The notes beneath the pieces were generated by a model. The model was not told the origin of the DNA. It did no database searches and worked only from the letters and a program-made list of their open reading frames with translations. The position numbers were made by a program, and so were the translations under genes. From Streptomyces griseocarneus (GTDB lineage Bacteria > Actinomycetota > Actinomycetes > Streptomycetales > Streptomycetaceae), in contig PENC01000006.1 in the NCBI GenBank assembly GCA_003674045.1, positions 248,001 through 312,000 of the forward strand: DNA of 64,000 nucleotides. Direction: 5' to 3'. This document shows positions 9,454 to 19,414 of this stretch, piece by piece. How positions within the stretch are numbered: the first letter of the stretch is position 1; each line of letters starts with the position of its first letter.

Positions 9454-10260
9454 TCAGTACTGCTGCGGCGCCGCGCCCTGCGGCCAGGCGGCCGGAGGAT
9501 AGCCGTACCCACCGACGGCAGGCGGTGCGGCCGGGGCGGAGCCATACGCATCGCGGTCGTAGAACGGCCGCGCGTTCGCCCGCATCCACATGGCGACCGG
9601 GTCGTGCTCGTCGGAGAGCGCCACCGTGGACACCGGCAGCCCCTCCGGCACCGCGCCGAGCGACTGCCGCAGCATCCCCCGGACCGTGTCCACGGCGGCC
9701 TGCGAGGTGTCGTAGAGGTCGAGGCCGATGGCCAGATAGGCCGCGCCCAGGGCGGGCTGCACCCAGGCACGGCGCAGCGCCCGCACGGCGGGGGTGTGCT
9801 GGGCGTTCTGCCCGAGCAGCGCGTAGAACTGCGGGATGTCGAGGGCGGGCTCGCTCAGCTGGAGGGGCCCGGCGGGCAGCCGCTCCAGGCCGCCCGCGAT
9901 CCGCCGCAGGTCGAGCCACGGCACGCCGACACCGCCGCCGGGCGCGTGCGGGTTGAGCCACAGGCCCCAGCGGTCGGGGTAGAGCGCCTCGGCGACGGAC
10001 CGGCCGGGGACGACGACGTGGGCGCGGTTCCAGCCGCTCGCGGCGAGCTCCTGCGCGGAGGTCACGCACGGGGCGTAGCCGAGGCCGTCGACCTCCATGT
10101 TGCCGTACTGGGCGTCGGGCGAACCGGGCCGGCCGTGCCAGAGCAGCATCCAGACGCTGCCCTCCGCCAGTGTCTTCAGCAGCGCCTCGTACGCGTCGTA
10201 CCGGCCGGGCGCCACTTGGCGCAGCATCTGCTCCACGCCGCTCTCCGCGCCCGCGCTCAC
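9454..10260 (-). CDS. SseB-like protein (enhanced serine sensitivity family), paralogue 1
   Basis: 268 aa soluble protein. The N-terminal ~130 residues resemble the SseB domain: LLKTLAEGSVWMLLWHGRPG, MEVDGLGYAPCVTSAQELA, then WLNPHAPGGGVGVPWLDLRRI. The C-terminal ~100 residues resemble the SseB C-terminal domain and end ARPFYDRDAYG before a low-complexity Pro/Ala/Gly/Tyr tail (about 30 residues). E. coli sseB was named for serine sensitivity on overexpression; the molecular role is not established. It stands beside a second copy and near the glyA/sdaA operon. The ATG at 10260 begins MSAGAESGVEQMLRQVAPG. No catalytic motif is recognised. Confidence 0.8.
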   Translation of the reverse strand: MSAGAESGVEQMLRQVAPGRYDAYEALLKTLAEGSVWMLLWHGRPGSPDAQYGNMEVDGLGYAPCVTSAQELAASGWNRAHVVVPGRSVAEALYPDRWGLWLNPHAPGGGVGVPWLDLRRIAGGLERLPAGPLQLSEPALDIPQFYALLGQNAQHTPAVRALRRAWVQPALGAAYLAIGLDLYDTSQAAVDTVRGMLRQSLGAVPEGLPVSTVALSDEHDPVAMWMRANARPFYDRDAYGSAPAAPPAVGGYGYPPAAWPQGAAPQQY

Positions 10261-10383
10261 CTGGGTCCGCCTCTTCTCTCGGCCGTCTCCCGGCCGCTCT
10301 CTCCAGTGCCCCGGGGCGCGCAGGCGCGCCCGGTCCGGTCATCCAACCAGCTTACGAGCCCGCGGCGGCGGGCAAGGGAGGAG

Positions 10384-11166
10384 TCACAGGTCACGGTCGT
10401 AGAACGGGCGGACCTTCGCCAGCATCCAGTCGCTCACCGGGTCCCGCGCGACGTCCAGGAGGACGAGCTGCACGGGCCACTCCACGGGCACCTGACCGAG
10501 CGCCCGGCCGACGGCCTCGTGGGCGGCGGCGCGGCTCTCGGGGTCGGGCAGGTCGAGCTCGACGCCGACGAAGAGCGCGGGGCCCGCGCCCTCGACGCTG
10601 GCGAGCGCGCGGCGCGCGGTCCGTACGCCGGGGGCGGCGGCGAACTCCAGCCCGGCGGCGGCCAGGAAGCCGGTGGGCTCCTCCTGCCAGTCGGGCTGGA
10701 AGAGGCGTACCCGGCCGCCGGTGGCGTCACCGTCGAGCACGGTGCGCCCGGCCCGGCACAGCGCGGCGACGGCGGGCGGCGGCAGGGGCGCGCCGACGGT
10801 GCCCTCGGGGTTGACGGCGATGCCGACCTGCGGGGGCAGGCCGCGGGCGAACTCGACGGCGGGGGCCACGGCGAAGGGAGTGCGGCCGCCGACGACCCGG
10901 AGGAACTCGGCCTCGGAGCTGAACACCGGCACATAGGCGGCGCCGTCGAGCTCCACGGTGGGCAGGTCGAGGTCGCGGCTGTCCGGCCCGCCGCCGCCCG
11001 GCAGCGGCACCCAGACGTGGCTGCGCCCGAGCGTCTCGACGATGCGGGCACCGGCGCCGGGCGCGCCCAGGGAGGCGGCGAGCACCGCTTCGAGTTCATT
11101 GGCGGGCCAGCCCTCGGGAAGACCGACCGGGGCCGTGGGCCGACCGTACTGCTCGGGGATGCTCAT
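10384..11166 (-). CDS. SseB-like protein, paralogue 2
   Basis: About 260 aa and clearly related to the downstream paralogue. It has the same two-part layout: an N-terminal domain with ELEAVLAASLGAPGAGARIV, AYVPVFSSEAEFLRVVGG and QVGIAVNPEGTVGAPLPPPAV, then a C-terminal domain with RRALASVEGAGPALFVGVEL and the shared end KVRPFYDRDL. It lacks the Pro/Tyr-rich tail. The ATG at 11166 is chosen; an in-frame GTG at 11199 would add 11 residues and cannot be excluded, as neither has a strong ribosome site. The 123 bp gap to the next paralogue permits cotranscription. Tandem duplication is the simplest origin. Confidence 0.75.
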   Translation of the reverse strand: MSIPEQYGRPTAPVGLPEGWPANELEAVLAASLGAPGAGARIVETLGRSHVWVPLPGGGGPDSRDLDLPTVELDGAAYVPVFSSEAEFLRVVGGRTPFAVAPAVEFARGLPPQVGIAVNPEGTVGAPLPPPAVAALCRAGRTVLDGDATGGRVRLFQPDWQEEPTGFLAAAGLEFAAAPGVRTARRALASVEGAGPALFVGVELDLPDPESRAAAHEAVGRALGQVPVEWPVQLVLLDVARDPVSDWMLAKVRPFYDRDL

Positions 11167-11246
11167 CTCGTCCAACCGCCGTCTCTCACAAAGCCGCACC
11201 CGAACCCTAACGGTTGCCCACTGCCTCGCGCCTGCGGCCTCGGCGA

Positions 11247-11996
11247 TTACGGCCCGTCAGGGGAGCCCTGGCCCTCTGTCTCCCGCGGGCCGGTGGGGGC
11301 TGGTCGCGCAGTTCCCCGCGCCCCTGTCGGGGCGCGTCCCGGCCCGAAGGTAAAGCGCAACACCCGAGCCATCCCCCGGTCCACGACAACCACCGCTCCC
11401 ACCCCTGGCAACACACGCCCACCCGCCACATCCGAGAGCAACCGCCCCATCGCCCGCCGATGCCGCCGGAACGCCCGCGCGGAAACGGCACGCCCGCGCG
11501 CGGCCTGCCCCGCCAGGGCGACGTCCGGGTGCACGTCGAGGACCACCAGGTACAGGCACGCACCGCGGCGCCGCGCCTCCCGCCCCAGCCACCACCGCAC
11601 CCACCCGCGCTCGCCGCAGTCGTGCACGACGCCACTCGTGCCCGAGCGCAGAGCACGCCGTAGGGCGACGTAATGGGCGAGCCGGGCCAGCGGGCGGTAG
11701 ACCGCGTACGGCAGGCGGCGCGGCAGGCGGCGCTCCAGCCGTTCGCGCGTGTCCTGGGAGTCGACGCAGTGGACGACCACGCCGCGCGCGTCGAGCGCGG
11801 GCACGGCCCGCCGTATCAGGGTGGACTTCCCACTCCCCGGCAGCCCGGAGACGACGACCAGGTCACCGGGGTCGCAGCGCAGCTCCACGACGCGGCCGCG
11901 GCCGCCGCCGCGCAGGTCGAGAACGCCGGCCACGTCCTCCCGTACCCCGGCCGCCGCCTCCGACGTCACCTCCGACGCCGCCTCCACCCCTGCCAC
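11247..11996 (-). CDS. P-loop ATP-binding protein (AAA/kinase-like) with repeat-derived C-terminus
   Basis: 249 aa as read. Walker A GLPGSGKST has its lysine at about residue 57, preceded by GDLVVVS as in zeta-toxin or polynucleotide-kinase-type P-loop proteins. Later segments VVHCVDSQDTRERLERRLP and YLVVLDVHPDVALAGQAARG look like the substrate and lid regions of a small kinase. From about residue 217 the frame runs into an intergenic hairpin repeat, so the last ~30 residues (FGPGRAPTGARGTARPA and on) are repeat-encoded, not family sequence. The true ancestral end is probably near MARVLRFTFG. Substrate unknown. The start at 11996 is an ATG; nearby alternatives exist. Confidence 0.7.
   Translation of the reverse strand: MAGVEAASEVTSEAAAGVREDVAGVLDLRGGGRGRVVELRCDPGDLVVVSGLPGSGKSTLIRRAVPALDARGVVVHCVDSQDTRERLERRLPRRLPYAVYRPLARLAHYVALRRALRSGTSGVVHDCGERGWVRWWLGREARRRGACLYLVVLDVHPDVALAGQAARGRAVSARAFRRHRRAMGRLLSDVAGGRVLPGVGAVVVVDRGMARVLRFTFGPGRAPTGARGTARPAPTGPRETEGQGSPDGP
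11299..11335 (-). repeat. Intergenic hairpin repeat, copy 2 (inside a reading frame)
   Basis: Inverted copy: CTGGTCGCGCAGTTCCCC, then the hairpin GCGCCCC-tgtc-GGGGCGC at 11318-11335. It falls inside the 3' end of the P-loop gene and supplies part of its C-terminal codons. Confidence 0.85.
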
Positions 11997-12184
11997 GTCC
12001 CGTCCGCCTTCCCCCGTGCCGGGTGGCGCCCGTACGGCGCGCGCCCTGTCATCATCCGGCTACCCACAGAACGTAAAAGAAAGGTAATCCAATTGAGAGG
12101 CCGGTGGGCAGTCCCTCCCGCGCCCGTCCGTGCAATGATGTGCGCGCCAACTGCGTACCCAACTGCATACCGGCCGCTCGAATC

Positions 12185-12392
12185 CACGCGGGAGAGTTCC
12201 AGCCACTGATCGTGCGATCGTGCTGGGCGCCGAAGGAGCAAGTTCCTCCCTTGAATCTCTCAGGCCCCGTACCGCGTGGGCGAGGCAGATCTGAAAAGCG
12301 GGCCGCCCCGGCGGTCCCACCGAAGGTGCAAGCCGCGGGCCCTGGTCGCCCCCGGTGAACCTCTCAGGTTCGATGACAGATGGGGAGGACGT
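12185..12392 (+). promoter_or_regulatory. Tandem glycine riboswitch upstream of gcvT
   Basis: Two consecutive glycine aptamers are visible. The first has GGAGAGTTCCAGCC, then GGCGCCGAAGGAGCAA and AATCTCTCAGGC (12191-12264). The second has CACCGAAGGTGCAAGC and GAACCTCTCAGGTTC, then GATGACAGATGGGGAGGAC (about 12318-12390). The CCGAAGGnGCAA and nnCTCTCAGG blocks are the conserved aptamer core, present twice. The gcvT ATG follows 30 bp later, so control could be at translation or by an overlapping terminator. Glycine binding turns on glycine cleavage genes in known cases. The 190 bp before it (11997-12184) should hold the promoter, but I could not place one securely. Confidence 0.93.
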
Positions 12393-12421
12393 CCTTTCTG
12401 CCATGCCTGGGAGCCCACACC

Positions 12422-13537
12422 ATGACTGATGCCCCTCGCCGTACCGCGCTGGACGCGCTGCACCGCGCGCTCGGCGCCACGATGACCGACTTCGCGGGCT
12501 GGGACATGCCCCTGCGCTACAGCAGCGAGCGCGACGAGCACATCGCGGTCCGTACCCGTGCGGGCCTGTTCGACCTCTCGCACATGGGCGAGATCACCGT
12601 GACCGGCCCGCAGGCCGCGGCCCTGCTGGACTTCGCCCTGGTCGGCAACATCGGCGGGGTCGCGGTCGGCCGCGCCCGTTACACGATGATCTGCAACGCC
12701 GAGGGCGGCATCCTCGACGACCTGATCGTCTACCGCCTGGCCGACGAGGAGTACATGGTCGTCGCCAACGCCTCCAACGCCCAGGTGGTGCTGGACGCGC
12801 TGACCGAGCGGGCCGCGGGCTTCGACGCCCAGGTGCGCGACGACCGCGACGCGTACGCGCTGCTCGCCGTCCAGGGCCCGGAGTCCCCCGGCATCCTGAA
12901 GTCGCTGACCGACGCCGACCTGGACGGGCTGAAGTACTACGCGGGCCTGCCGGGCACCGTCGCGGGCGTGCCCGCGCTGATCGCCCGTACCGGCTACACC
13001 GGCGAGGACGGCTTCGAGCTGTTCGTCGCCCCGGCCGACGCCGAGAAGCTGTGGCACGCGCTGACCGAGGCGGGCGCCGACGCCGGTCTCGTGCCCTGTG
13101 GCCTCTCCTGCCGCGACACGCTGCGCCTGGAGGCGGGCATGCCGCTGTACGGGCACGAGCTGACGACCGCGACCACGCCGTTCGACGCGGGTCTGGGTCG
13201 GGTCGTGAAGTTCGAGAAGGAGGGCGACTTCGTCGGCCGCGAGGCCCTGCTGGCCGCCCAGGAGCGTGCCGAGAGCACCCCGCCGCGCAAGCTCGTCGGC
13301 CTGATCGCCGAGGGCCGCCGGGTGCCGCGCGCCGGTTTCGCGGTGGTCGCGGACGGCGCGGTCGTGGGTGAGGTCACCTCGGGCGCCCCCTCCCCCACGC
13401 TCGGCAAGCCGATCGCCATCGCGTATGTCGACGCCGCGCACGCCGCGCCCGGCACAAAGGGCGTGTCCGTGGACATTCGCGGCAGCCATGAGCCCTACGA
13501 GGTCGTCGCCCTGCCCTTCTACAAGCGGCAGCGCTGA
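12422..13537 (+). CDS. gcvT: Glycine cleavage system aminomethyltransferase (T protein)
   Basis: 371 aa, the usual length. It transfers the methylene group from the lipoyl arm of GcvH to tetrahydrofolate, releasing ammonia. Visible family features are [13 protein letters not shown] near the N-terminus, [31 protein letters not shown], and the folate-site region [14 protein letters not shown]. The ATG at 12422 is chosen over an in-frame upstream codon at 12380 that lies inside the riboswitch; GGGAG precedes it. First gene of gcvT-gcvH-glyA-sdaA, under the glycine riboswitch. The P protein (gcvP) is not in this window. Confidence 0.97.
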   Translation: MTDAPRRTALDALHRALGATMTDFAGWDMPLRYSSERDEHIAVRTRAGLFDLSHMGEITVTGPQAAALLDFALVGNIGGVAVGRARYTMICNAEGGILDDLIVYRLADEEYMVVANASNAQVVLDALTERAAGFDAQVRDDRDAYALLAVQGPESPGILKSLTDADLDGLKYYAGLPGTVAGVPALIARTGYTGEDGFELFVAPADAEKLWHALTEAGADAGLVPCGLSCRDTLRLEAGMPLYGHELTTATTPFDAGLGRVVKFEKEGDFVGREALLAAQERAESTPPRKLVGLIAEGRRVPRAGFAVVADGAVVGEVTSGAPSPTLGKPIAIAYVDAAHAAPGTKGVSVDIRGSHEPYEVVALPFYKRQR

Positions 13538-13614
13538 GGCTTCCGGATCCCCTCGCGTCTCACCTGTCAATACCCATTGCACGAGCATCACCGCGTATCC
13601 AGGAGAATCGAGCC

Positions 13615-13995
13615 ATGAGCAACCCCCAGCAGCTGCGCTTCAGCAAGGAGCACGAGTGGCTGTCGGCCGCCGACGAGAACGGCGTGGCGACGGTCGGGAT
13701 CACCGAGTTCGCCGCGAACTCCCTCGGTGACGTGGTCTACGCCCAGCTCCCCGCGGTGGGCGACAAGATCACCGCGGGCGAGTCCTGTGGCGAGCTGGAG
13801 TCCACCAAGTCGGTCAGCGACCTCTTCGCCCCGGTCACGGGCGAGGTCACCGAGGCCAACCAGGACGTCGTGGACGACCCGGCGCTGGTGAACTCCGAGC
13901 CCTTCGCCGGCGGCTGGCTGTTCAAGGTGAAGATCACGGACGAGCCGGCGGACCTCCTCACCGCCGACGAGTACACGGCCTTCACCGCAGGCTGA
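13615..13995 (+). CDS. gcvH: Glycine cleavage system lipoyl carrier (H protein)
   Basis: 126 aa, the normal size. It carries the aminomethyl group on a lipoylated lysine between the P and T proteins. The lipoylation lysine is K65 in [11 protein letters not shown], within the flattened beta-barrel biotinyl/lipoyl fold ([20 protein letters not shown] at the N-terminal side). The start ATG follows AGGAGAAT with good spacing. It lies 77 bp after gcvT and 39 bp before glyA, so it is in the same operon. Confidence 0.97.
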   Translation: MSNPQQLRFSKEHEWLSAADENGVATVGITEFAANSLGDVVYAQLPAVGDKITAGESCGELESTKSVSDLFAPVTGEVTEANQDVVDDPALVNSEPFAGGWLFKVKITDEPADLLTADEYTAFTAG

Positions 13996-14034
13996 CCCGC
14001 CCCTCCCCCGCCCCAGGAAGTCCAGGAAGAACTC

Positions 14035-15297
14035 ATGTCGCTTCTGAACAGCTCCCTCCATGAGCTCGACCCCGACGTCGCCGCCGCCGTCGACGCCGAA
14101 CTCCACCGCCAGCAGTCCACCCTCGAGATGATCGCCTCGGAGAACTTCGCTCCGGTCGCGGTCATGGAGGCCCAGGGCTCGGTCCTCACCAACAAGTACG
14201 CCGAGGGCTACCCGGGCCGCCGCTACTACGGTGGCTGCGAGCACGTCGACGTCGTCGAGCAGATCGCGATCGACCGGATCAAGGCGCTCTTCGGTGCCGA
14301 GCACGCGAACGTCCAGCCGCACTCCGGTGCGCAGGCCAACGCGGCCGCGATGTTCGCCCTGCTCAACCCCGGCGACACCATCCTGGGCCTGAACCTGGCC
14401 CACGGCGGTCACCTGACCCACGGCATGAAGATCAACTTCTCCGGCAAGCTCTACAACGTGGTCGCCTACCACGTCGACGAGCAGACCAACCTGGTCGACA
14501 TGGAGGAGGTCGAGCGCCTCGCCAAGGAGCACCGCCCGAAGCTGATCGTGGCCGGCTGGTCCGCCTACCCGCGCCAGCTGGACTTCGCGGCCTTCCGCCG
14601 GATCGCCGACGAGGTCGGCGCGTACCTGATGGTCGACATGGCCCACTTCGCGGGCCTGGTCGCCGCCGGGCTGCACCCCTCCCCGGTGCCGCACGCGCAC
14701 GTCGTCACCACCACCACGCACAAGACGCTGGGCGGTCCGCGCGGTGGTGTGATCCTCTCCACGGCCGAGCTGGCCAAGAAGATCAACTCCGCTGTCTTCC
14801 CCGGTCAGCAGGGTGGTCCGCTGGAGCACGTGATCGCGGCGAAGGCGGTGTCCTTCAAGGTCGCGGCGAGCGAGGAGTTCAAGGAGCGCCAGCAGCGCAC
14901 GCTGGAGGGCGCGAAGATCCTGGCCGAGCGCCTGGTGCAGCCGGACGTGACCGAGGTGGGCGTCTCCGTCCTCTCCGGCGGCACGGACGTGCACCTGGTG
15001 CTGGTGGACCTGCGCAACTCGGAGCTGGACGGCCAGCAGGCCGAGGACCGTCTCCACGAGGTCGGCATCACGGTCAACCGCAACGCCATCCCGAACGACC
15101 CGCGGCCCCCGATGATCACCTCGGGCCTGCGGATCGGCACCCCGGCCCTGGCCACCCGCGGTTTCGAGGCCGAGGACTTCCGCGAGGTCGCGGACATCAT
15201 CGCCGAGGCCCTGAAGCCGTCCTACGACGTGGCGTCGCTGCGCGCCCGCGTCACGGCCCTGGCCGACAAGTTCCCGCTGTACCCCGGGCTGAAGTAA
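14035..15297 (+). CDS. glyA: Serine hydroxymethyltransferase
   Basis: 420 aa PLP enzyme interconverting glycine plus 5,10-methylene-THF with serine plus THF. The PLP lysine is K230 in [16 protein letters not shown]. Other family blocks are [36 protein letters not shown] and [11 protein letters not shown]. It ends in two stop codons in a row (TAATAA). Its place after gcvT and gcvH lets cells use methylene-THF made from one glycine to convert a second glycine to serine. A strong terminator hairpin follows at 15322-15359. Confidence 0.97.
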   Translation: MSLLNSSLHELDPDVAAAVDAELHRQQSTLEMIASENFAPVAVMEAQGSVLTNKYAEGYPGRRYYGGCEHVDVVEQIAIDRIKALFGAEHANVQPHSGAQANAAAMFALLNPGDTILGLNLAHGGHLTHGMKINFSGKLYNVVAYHVDEQTNLVDMEEVERLAKEHRPKLIVAGWSAYPRQLDFAAFRRIADEVGAYLMVDMAHFAGLVAAGLHPSPVPHAHVVTTTTHKTLGGPRGGVILSTAELAKKINSAVFPGQQGGPLEHVIAAKAVSFKVAASEEFKERQQRTLEGAKILAERLVQPDVTEVGVSVLSGGTDVHLVLVDLRNSELDGQQAEDRLHEVGITVNRNAIPNDPRPPMITSGLRIGTPALATRGFEAEDFREVADIIAEALKPSYDVASLRARVTALADKFPLYPGLK

Positions 15298-15321
15298 TAA
15301 CCCGGGATTAACCGGCCGGCA

Positions 15322-15359
15322 GGGGGCGTCGGGCACACTCCAGGTGAACCGACGCCCCC
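15322..15359 (+). terminator. Hairpin terminator after glyA
   Basis: Perfect 11-bp stem GGGGGCGTCGG / CCGACGCCCCC with a 16-nt loop, 25 bp after the glyA stop. There is no U-tract, which is common for Streptomyces terminators. It may separate or attenuate sdaA from the operon. Confidence 0.75.
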
Positions 15360-15536
15360 GTACCGTGACCGGACGCGGCGCGGGGCCCGAGAACGTGCCC
15401 CGCGTCACCACCGGCCCCCGGCACAACGCCGCCCGCATCCCGCACACTGAAAGCGGGCCTCCCCGTTGACAGCGGGTTTTCCCCCGCTCACCAGCGGACT
15501 CCCCGTACCACCCTCGATCCACAAGGAGCTGCCACC

Positions 15537-16919
<1,383 letters not shown>

Positions 16920-16942
16920 CGTCTCCGGCGGCAGCTCGCTGA

Positions 16943-16999
16943 GAACCGCCCGCTGTTCCTCTCCTCCGACCGGGGACGGAACGGCGGGCGGTTCGTTTT
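16943..16999 (+). terminator. Hairpin terminator after sdaA
   Basis: Stem GAACCGCCCGC / GCGGGCGGTTC (16943-16953 with 16984-16994), extended by inner TTCC/GGAA pairing and followed by GTTTTG. It is 23 bp after the sdaA stop and ends the glycine/serine operon. Confidence 0.85.
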
Positions 17000-17077
17000 G
17001 GCGCGAGTGCGACGGGCGGAGCCCACTAGTCTGAGCCAGGCGTTGTCAGGCCCGTCGAGCATGCCAAGGGGTTCGCT

Positions 17078-17626
17078 GTGAACACCGAGCCGGTCACGCC
17101 GATCACCGCGGAGCAGTACGACTCCTGGCCCGAAGAACGGTGCGCGGGCATCGAGATCGCGGACGGCAAGATCAACGCGCGCCCCGGAACGTCCAAGCGG
17201 CACAACCGCCTCGCCCGGATCCTGGCGAACGCCCTGGAATCGGCCGCGGGGCCGGACTGGAACGCCGACACGGACTTCGACGTACGGCTGCAGGACGTGC
17301 CGCTCACCAACCGTCGCCCGGACGTCGTCGTGTACCGCGCCGACACCATCGACGTCACCCCGACCCGCCCCGAGCACGTGCTGCTGGTGGTCGAGGTCGT
17401 CTCCCCCGGCTCGGAGACCACCGACCGGATCGTGAAGGTGGAGCAGTACGCCAGGGCCGGTATCCCCTTCTACTGGCGCGTCGAACAGCCCGCTGCAGGC
17501 GTCCCACTCGTCTACAGCTACCTGCTCGACCCGGCCGCCCGGGTCTACCGCGACGGTGACGTGTTCACCGGCGTGGTCAAGGCCAGGGCACCCTTCACGG
17601 TGGAAATCGATCTCGGGGGGCTGTGA
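17078..17626 (+). CDS. Uma2-family (DUF820) PD-(D/E)XK-type endonuclease-like protein
   Basis: 182 aa. It carries the Uma2/DUF820 pattern: ITAEQYDSWPEE near the start, EIADGKI, then RRPDVVVYRADT and LLVVEVVSPGSETTDR ending in K-x-x-QYARAGIPFYWRVE. The D and E-V-V residues are the predicted metal-binding core of a restriction-like nuclease fold. Such genes are abundant in Streptomyces and cyanobacteria, usually without a known target. Start GTG at 17078. A two-base gap leads to a possible 25-codon frame, so the downstream small frames may be cotranscribed. Confidence 0.85.
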   Translation: MNTEPVTPITAEQYDSWPEERCAGIEIADGKINARPGTSKRHNRLARILANALESAAGPDWNADTDFDVRLQDVPLTNRRPDVVVYRADTIDVTPTRPEHVLLVVEVVSPGSETTDRIVKVEQYARAGIPFYWRVEQPAAGVPLVYSYLLDPAARVYRDGDVFTGVVKARAPFTVEIDLGGL

Positions 17627-17627
17627 C

Positions 17628-17705
17628 ATGTCCGACGGCGTCGAAGCCCTCTACCAAGGGCAGTTGGAACGGAAGCACCTACGTGGCGGGGCAGACGCCG
17701 CGTGA
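17628..17705 (+). CDS. Very short frame (25 codons) after the Uma2 gene, possible broken gene
   Basis: MSDGVEALYQGQLERKHLRG and a few more residues, starting one base after the Uma2 stop. Its TGA overlaps the GTG of the next small frame (GTGA). The sequence looks like the N-terminus of a charged helical protein. It may be a real mini-protein, or the front of a gene split from the next frame by a one-base shift. I cannot decide from sequence alone. Confidence 0.35.
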   Translation: MSDGVEALYQGQLERKHLRGGADAA

Positions 17706-17908
17706 TCTCCTCCCTCACACCCGAGAAGCTTCAGGAACGTGCCGAGCGCACCCGGGTTTTCCTGGCCGCCGAGTTCGGACACCGCCTGAGCGACAAGGAG
17801 AGCGCCAGCCTGCGGGCCAAGATGCGCGCGGCTCATGCTGCCCACCGCAGTGCCCTGCGGGGCGCGGGGGCAGGTGAGGATGCGAGGTTTGCACCAGGTC
17901 GCGGATGA
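17702..17908 (+). CDS. Small hypothetical helical protein (68 aa)
   Basis: The frame has coding-like composition: SSLTPEKLQERAERTRVFL then AAEFGHRLSDKESASLRAKM and AAHAAHRSALRG, predicted as two amphipathic helices, before a Gly/Ala tail. The GTG start overlaps the preceding stop by GTGA. Read with the upstream 25 codons it resembles one continuous ~90 aa protein interrupted by a frameshift. No family recognised. Confidence 0.45.
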   Translation: MISSLTPEKLQERAERTRVFLAAEFGHRLSDKESASLRAKMRAAHAAHRSALRGAGAGEDARFAPGRG

Positions 17909-18019
17909 CGTCCCGGACTGCGACTCGCTCAGGCTACTGTCCCCCTCGCGGAGAGCAGCTCTCGATACCCGTTCACCCGAACTTCCGCTTCCAGGAGGCC
18001 AGCCCTGAGGGAGACACCA

Positions 18020-18553
18020 GTGGACCTGATCACCCCAGCGCAGCGCGACAAGCTGTTCAACAGCTTCGAGCACGACGCCTTCCACTTGGAGCTGAGGGAC
18101 GACTACGGGTCTCCCGTCGAGGGCACGCCCTACACCCGATGGCAGCGGGGTGAGCCCGACGACTACGCCTGGCTCGCCCCGTGGATGACGCTCATGAAGC
18201 GCGTCACGGCCGAAGGCAGGACGGTGCGCCGAGTCCGGGTGATCAGCGAACCGCACACTCAGTACGTCACCTGGGAACACTCGTTGACCCGCCTCAACAT
18301 CGAGGCGGGCGAGGACATCCGCTGGCTCCCCCGGCACCAGCTGCCGGAAGAGCTCGTCCTCCCGCTGCAGGGCAACGACTGGTGGCTGTACGACGACCGC
18401 CTTCTCGCGGTCGGCCATTTCGACCCCGAAGGCCGTGTGCTGGGCTCGGAACTCGTCGAGGACCCTGACACCGTGGCCAAGTGCGGCCGCTTGCGGGACC
18501 TCCTCTGGTCCATCGCCGTCCCGCACACCGAGTACAAACCCCGCAGGCTTTAG
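18020..18553 (+). CDS. DUF6879 family protein
   Basis: 177 aa. Typical DUF6879 features are visible: FNSFEHDAFHLELRDDYG near the N-terminus, then a Trp-rich DDYAWLAPWMTLMKRVTAEG, RRVRVISEPHTQYVTWEHS, and a C-terminal LRDLLWSIAVPHTEY. The family is common in Streptomyces beside XRE-DUF5753 and DUF397 genes. Its biochemical function is unknown. Start GTG at 18020 after GAGGGAGAC. The last bases overlap the stop of the convergent Nudix-like gene. Confidence 0.85.
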   Translation: MDLITPAQRDKLFNSFEHDAFHLELRDDYGSPVEGTPYTRWQRGEPDDYAWLAPWMTLMKRVTAEGRTVRRVRVISEPHTQYVTWEHSLTRLNIEAGEDIRWLPRHQLPEELVLPLQGNDWWLYDDRLLAVGHFDPEGRVLGSELVEDPDTVAKCGRLRDLLWSIAVPHTEYKPRRL

Positions 18554-18984
18554 GTGGGGCAGACCGTGGCCGCCGTGTCCAGGAGACGGCGGTGGGACGG
18601 GCGTAGTCGAGCCGAAGGTTCCGCGGTGAAGTCGTACGCCACGTACTCCGGAGTGGCCGCACCCGTCGTGAGGGGCAGGCGGATGGTGCGGGCCCGGGCC
18701 GCGGGCAGCAGGCCGCAATCGATCAGGTAGGTGACCTTTTCGGGCTCGCTCGGGGCGTACTCGACGACGAGTTGCGTGCCGGGGGTGACGTGCACCCGTA
18801 GCGCGCGCCGCACGTGGTACGCGAGTGCGTCCGCCGCGGACTCGCCCGGCAGTCCGGCTCCGCCGGGGAGGACCCAGCCGTCGCCGGTGTCGAGGACGAG
18901 GAGGCGGCCACGGTCGTCCGTGATGCGCGCGAACCCGGATACGCACTGTCCGGGCCACGTGGTTTGTGCGGTGTCCAATGCCAT
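18550..18984 (-). CDS. Nudix-like hydrolase with degenerate Nudix box
   Basis: 144 aa with Nudix layout: FARITDDRGRLLVLDT, then GWVLPGGAGLPGESAADALA where the box should be. The catalytic REUXEE helix is not intact (YHVRRALRV in its place), so classical pyrophosphohydrolase activity is doubtful. The C-terminal half, VTYLIDCGLLPAAR and EYVAYDFTAE, fits the fold. Start ATG at 18984. Its TAA and the DUF6879 TAG overlap tail to tail. It could be an inactive ligand-binding member. Confidence 0.65.
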   Translation of the reverse strand: MALDTAQTTWPGQCVSGFARITDDRGRLLVLDTGDGWVLPGGAGLPGESAADALAYHVRRALRVHVTPGTQLVVEYAPSEPEKVTYLIDCGLLPAARARTIRLPLTTGAATPEYVAYDFTAEPSARLRPSHRRLLDTAATVCPT

Positions 18985-19166
18985 CAGCTCCGCCTGCGCG
19001 TTGCCGCGCTCGTGGGGGTGCCCGGGGCAATGTGCGGCCGGGCATGGGGAGTTGGGCCGTCCGAGGTGCGGTCACACACCCTGGAACGGCGATGCACGGG
19101 AACGTAGCGCCACCCCCTGGGGCGTCGCAAGAGTTCTACGGCGAACGGGTGCTACCGCGCACGAAA

Positions 19167-19197
19167 AGAGCCCCTTATCGCCTGAACAAGGGGCTCT
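19167..19197 (-). terminator. Terminator of the XRE-DUF397 operon
   Basis: Perfect 10-bp stem AGAGCCCCTT / AAGGGGCTCT with an 11-nt loop. On the minus strand it is followed by UUU from the AAA run just before it on the plus strand. It sits 17 bp past the DUF397 stop. Confidence 0.9.
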
Positions 19198-19213
19198 CTG
19201 CGGGCACCATTCG

Positions 19214-19405
19214 CTACATCGGGTGACCGAACTCCCGAGCCTTGACACCGAGGAGGAAGGCGCGGAGCTTTGCGGGGCTGGTGGTGATGACAAGCTGCGG
19301 CACGTCGCTCTCACGCATGCGGAGCGTCCCGGCCGATCGGGAGAGTTCTATGCAGTCGTTGTCTTCGGTCGAGAACGACGACTTTTGCCATGAGATATCC
19401 GACAT
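19214..19405 (-). CDS. DUF397 small protein
   Basis: 63 aa, the usual DUF397 size. Pattern: WQKSSFSTEDNDCIELS, then MRESDVPQLVITTSPAKLRAF. Such proteins are typically encoded next to an XRE-DUF5753 regulator and are thought to act with it, as in whiJ-type loci. Start ATG at 19405 with GAAGG upstream, nine bases after the XRE stop, so the two genes are cotranscribed. A strong terminator follows. Confidence 0.9.
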   Translation of the reverse strand: MSDISWQKSSFSTEDNDCIELSRSAGTLRMRESDVPQLVITTSPAKLRAFLLGVKAREFGHPM

Positions 19406-19414
19406 GCTTCGCCT

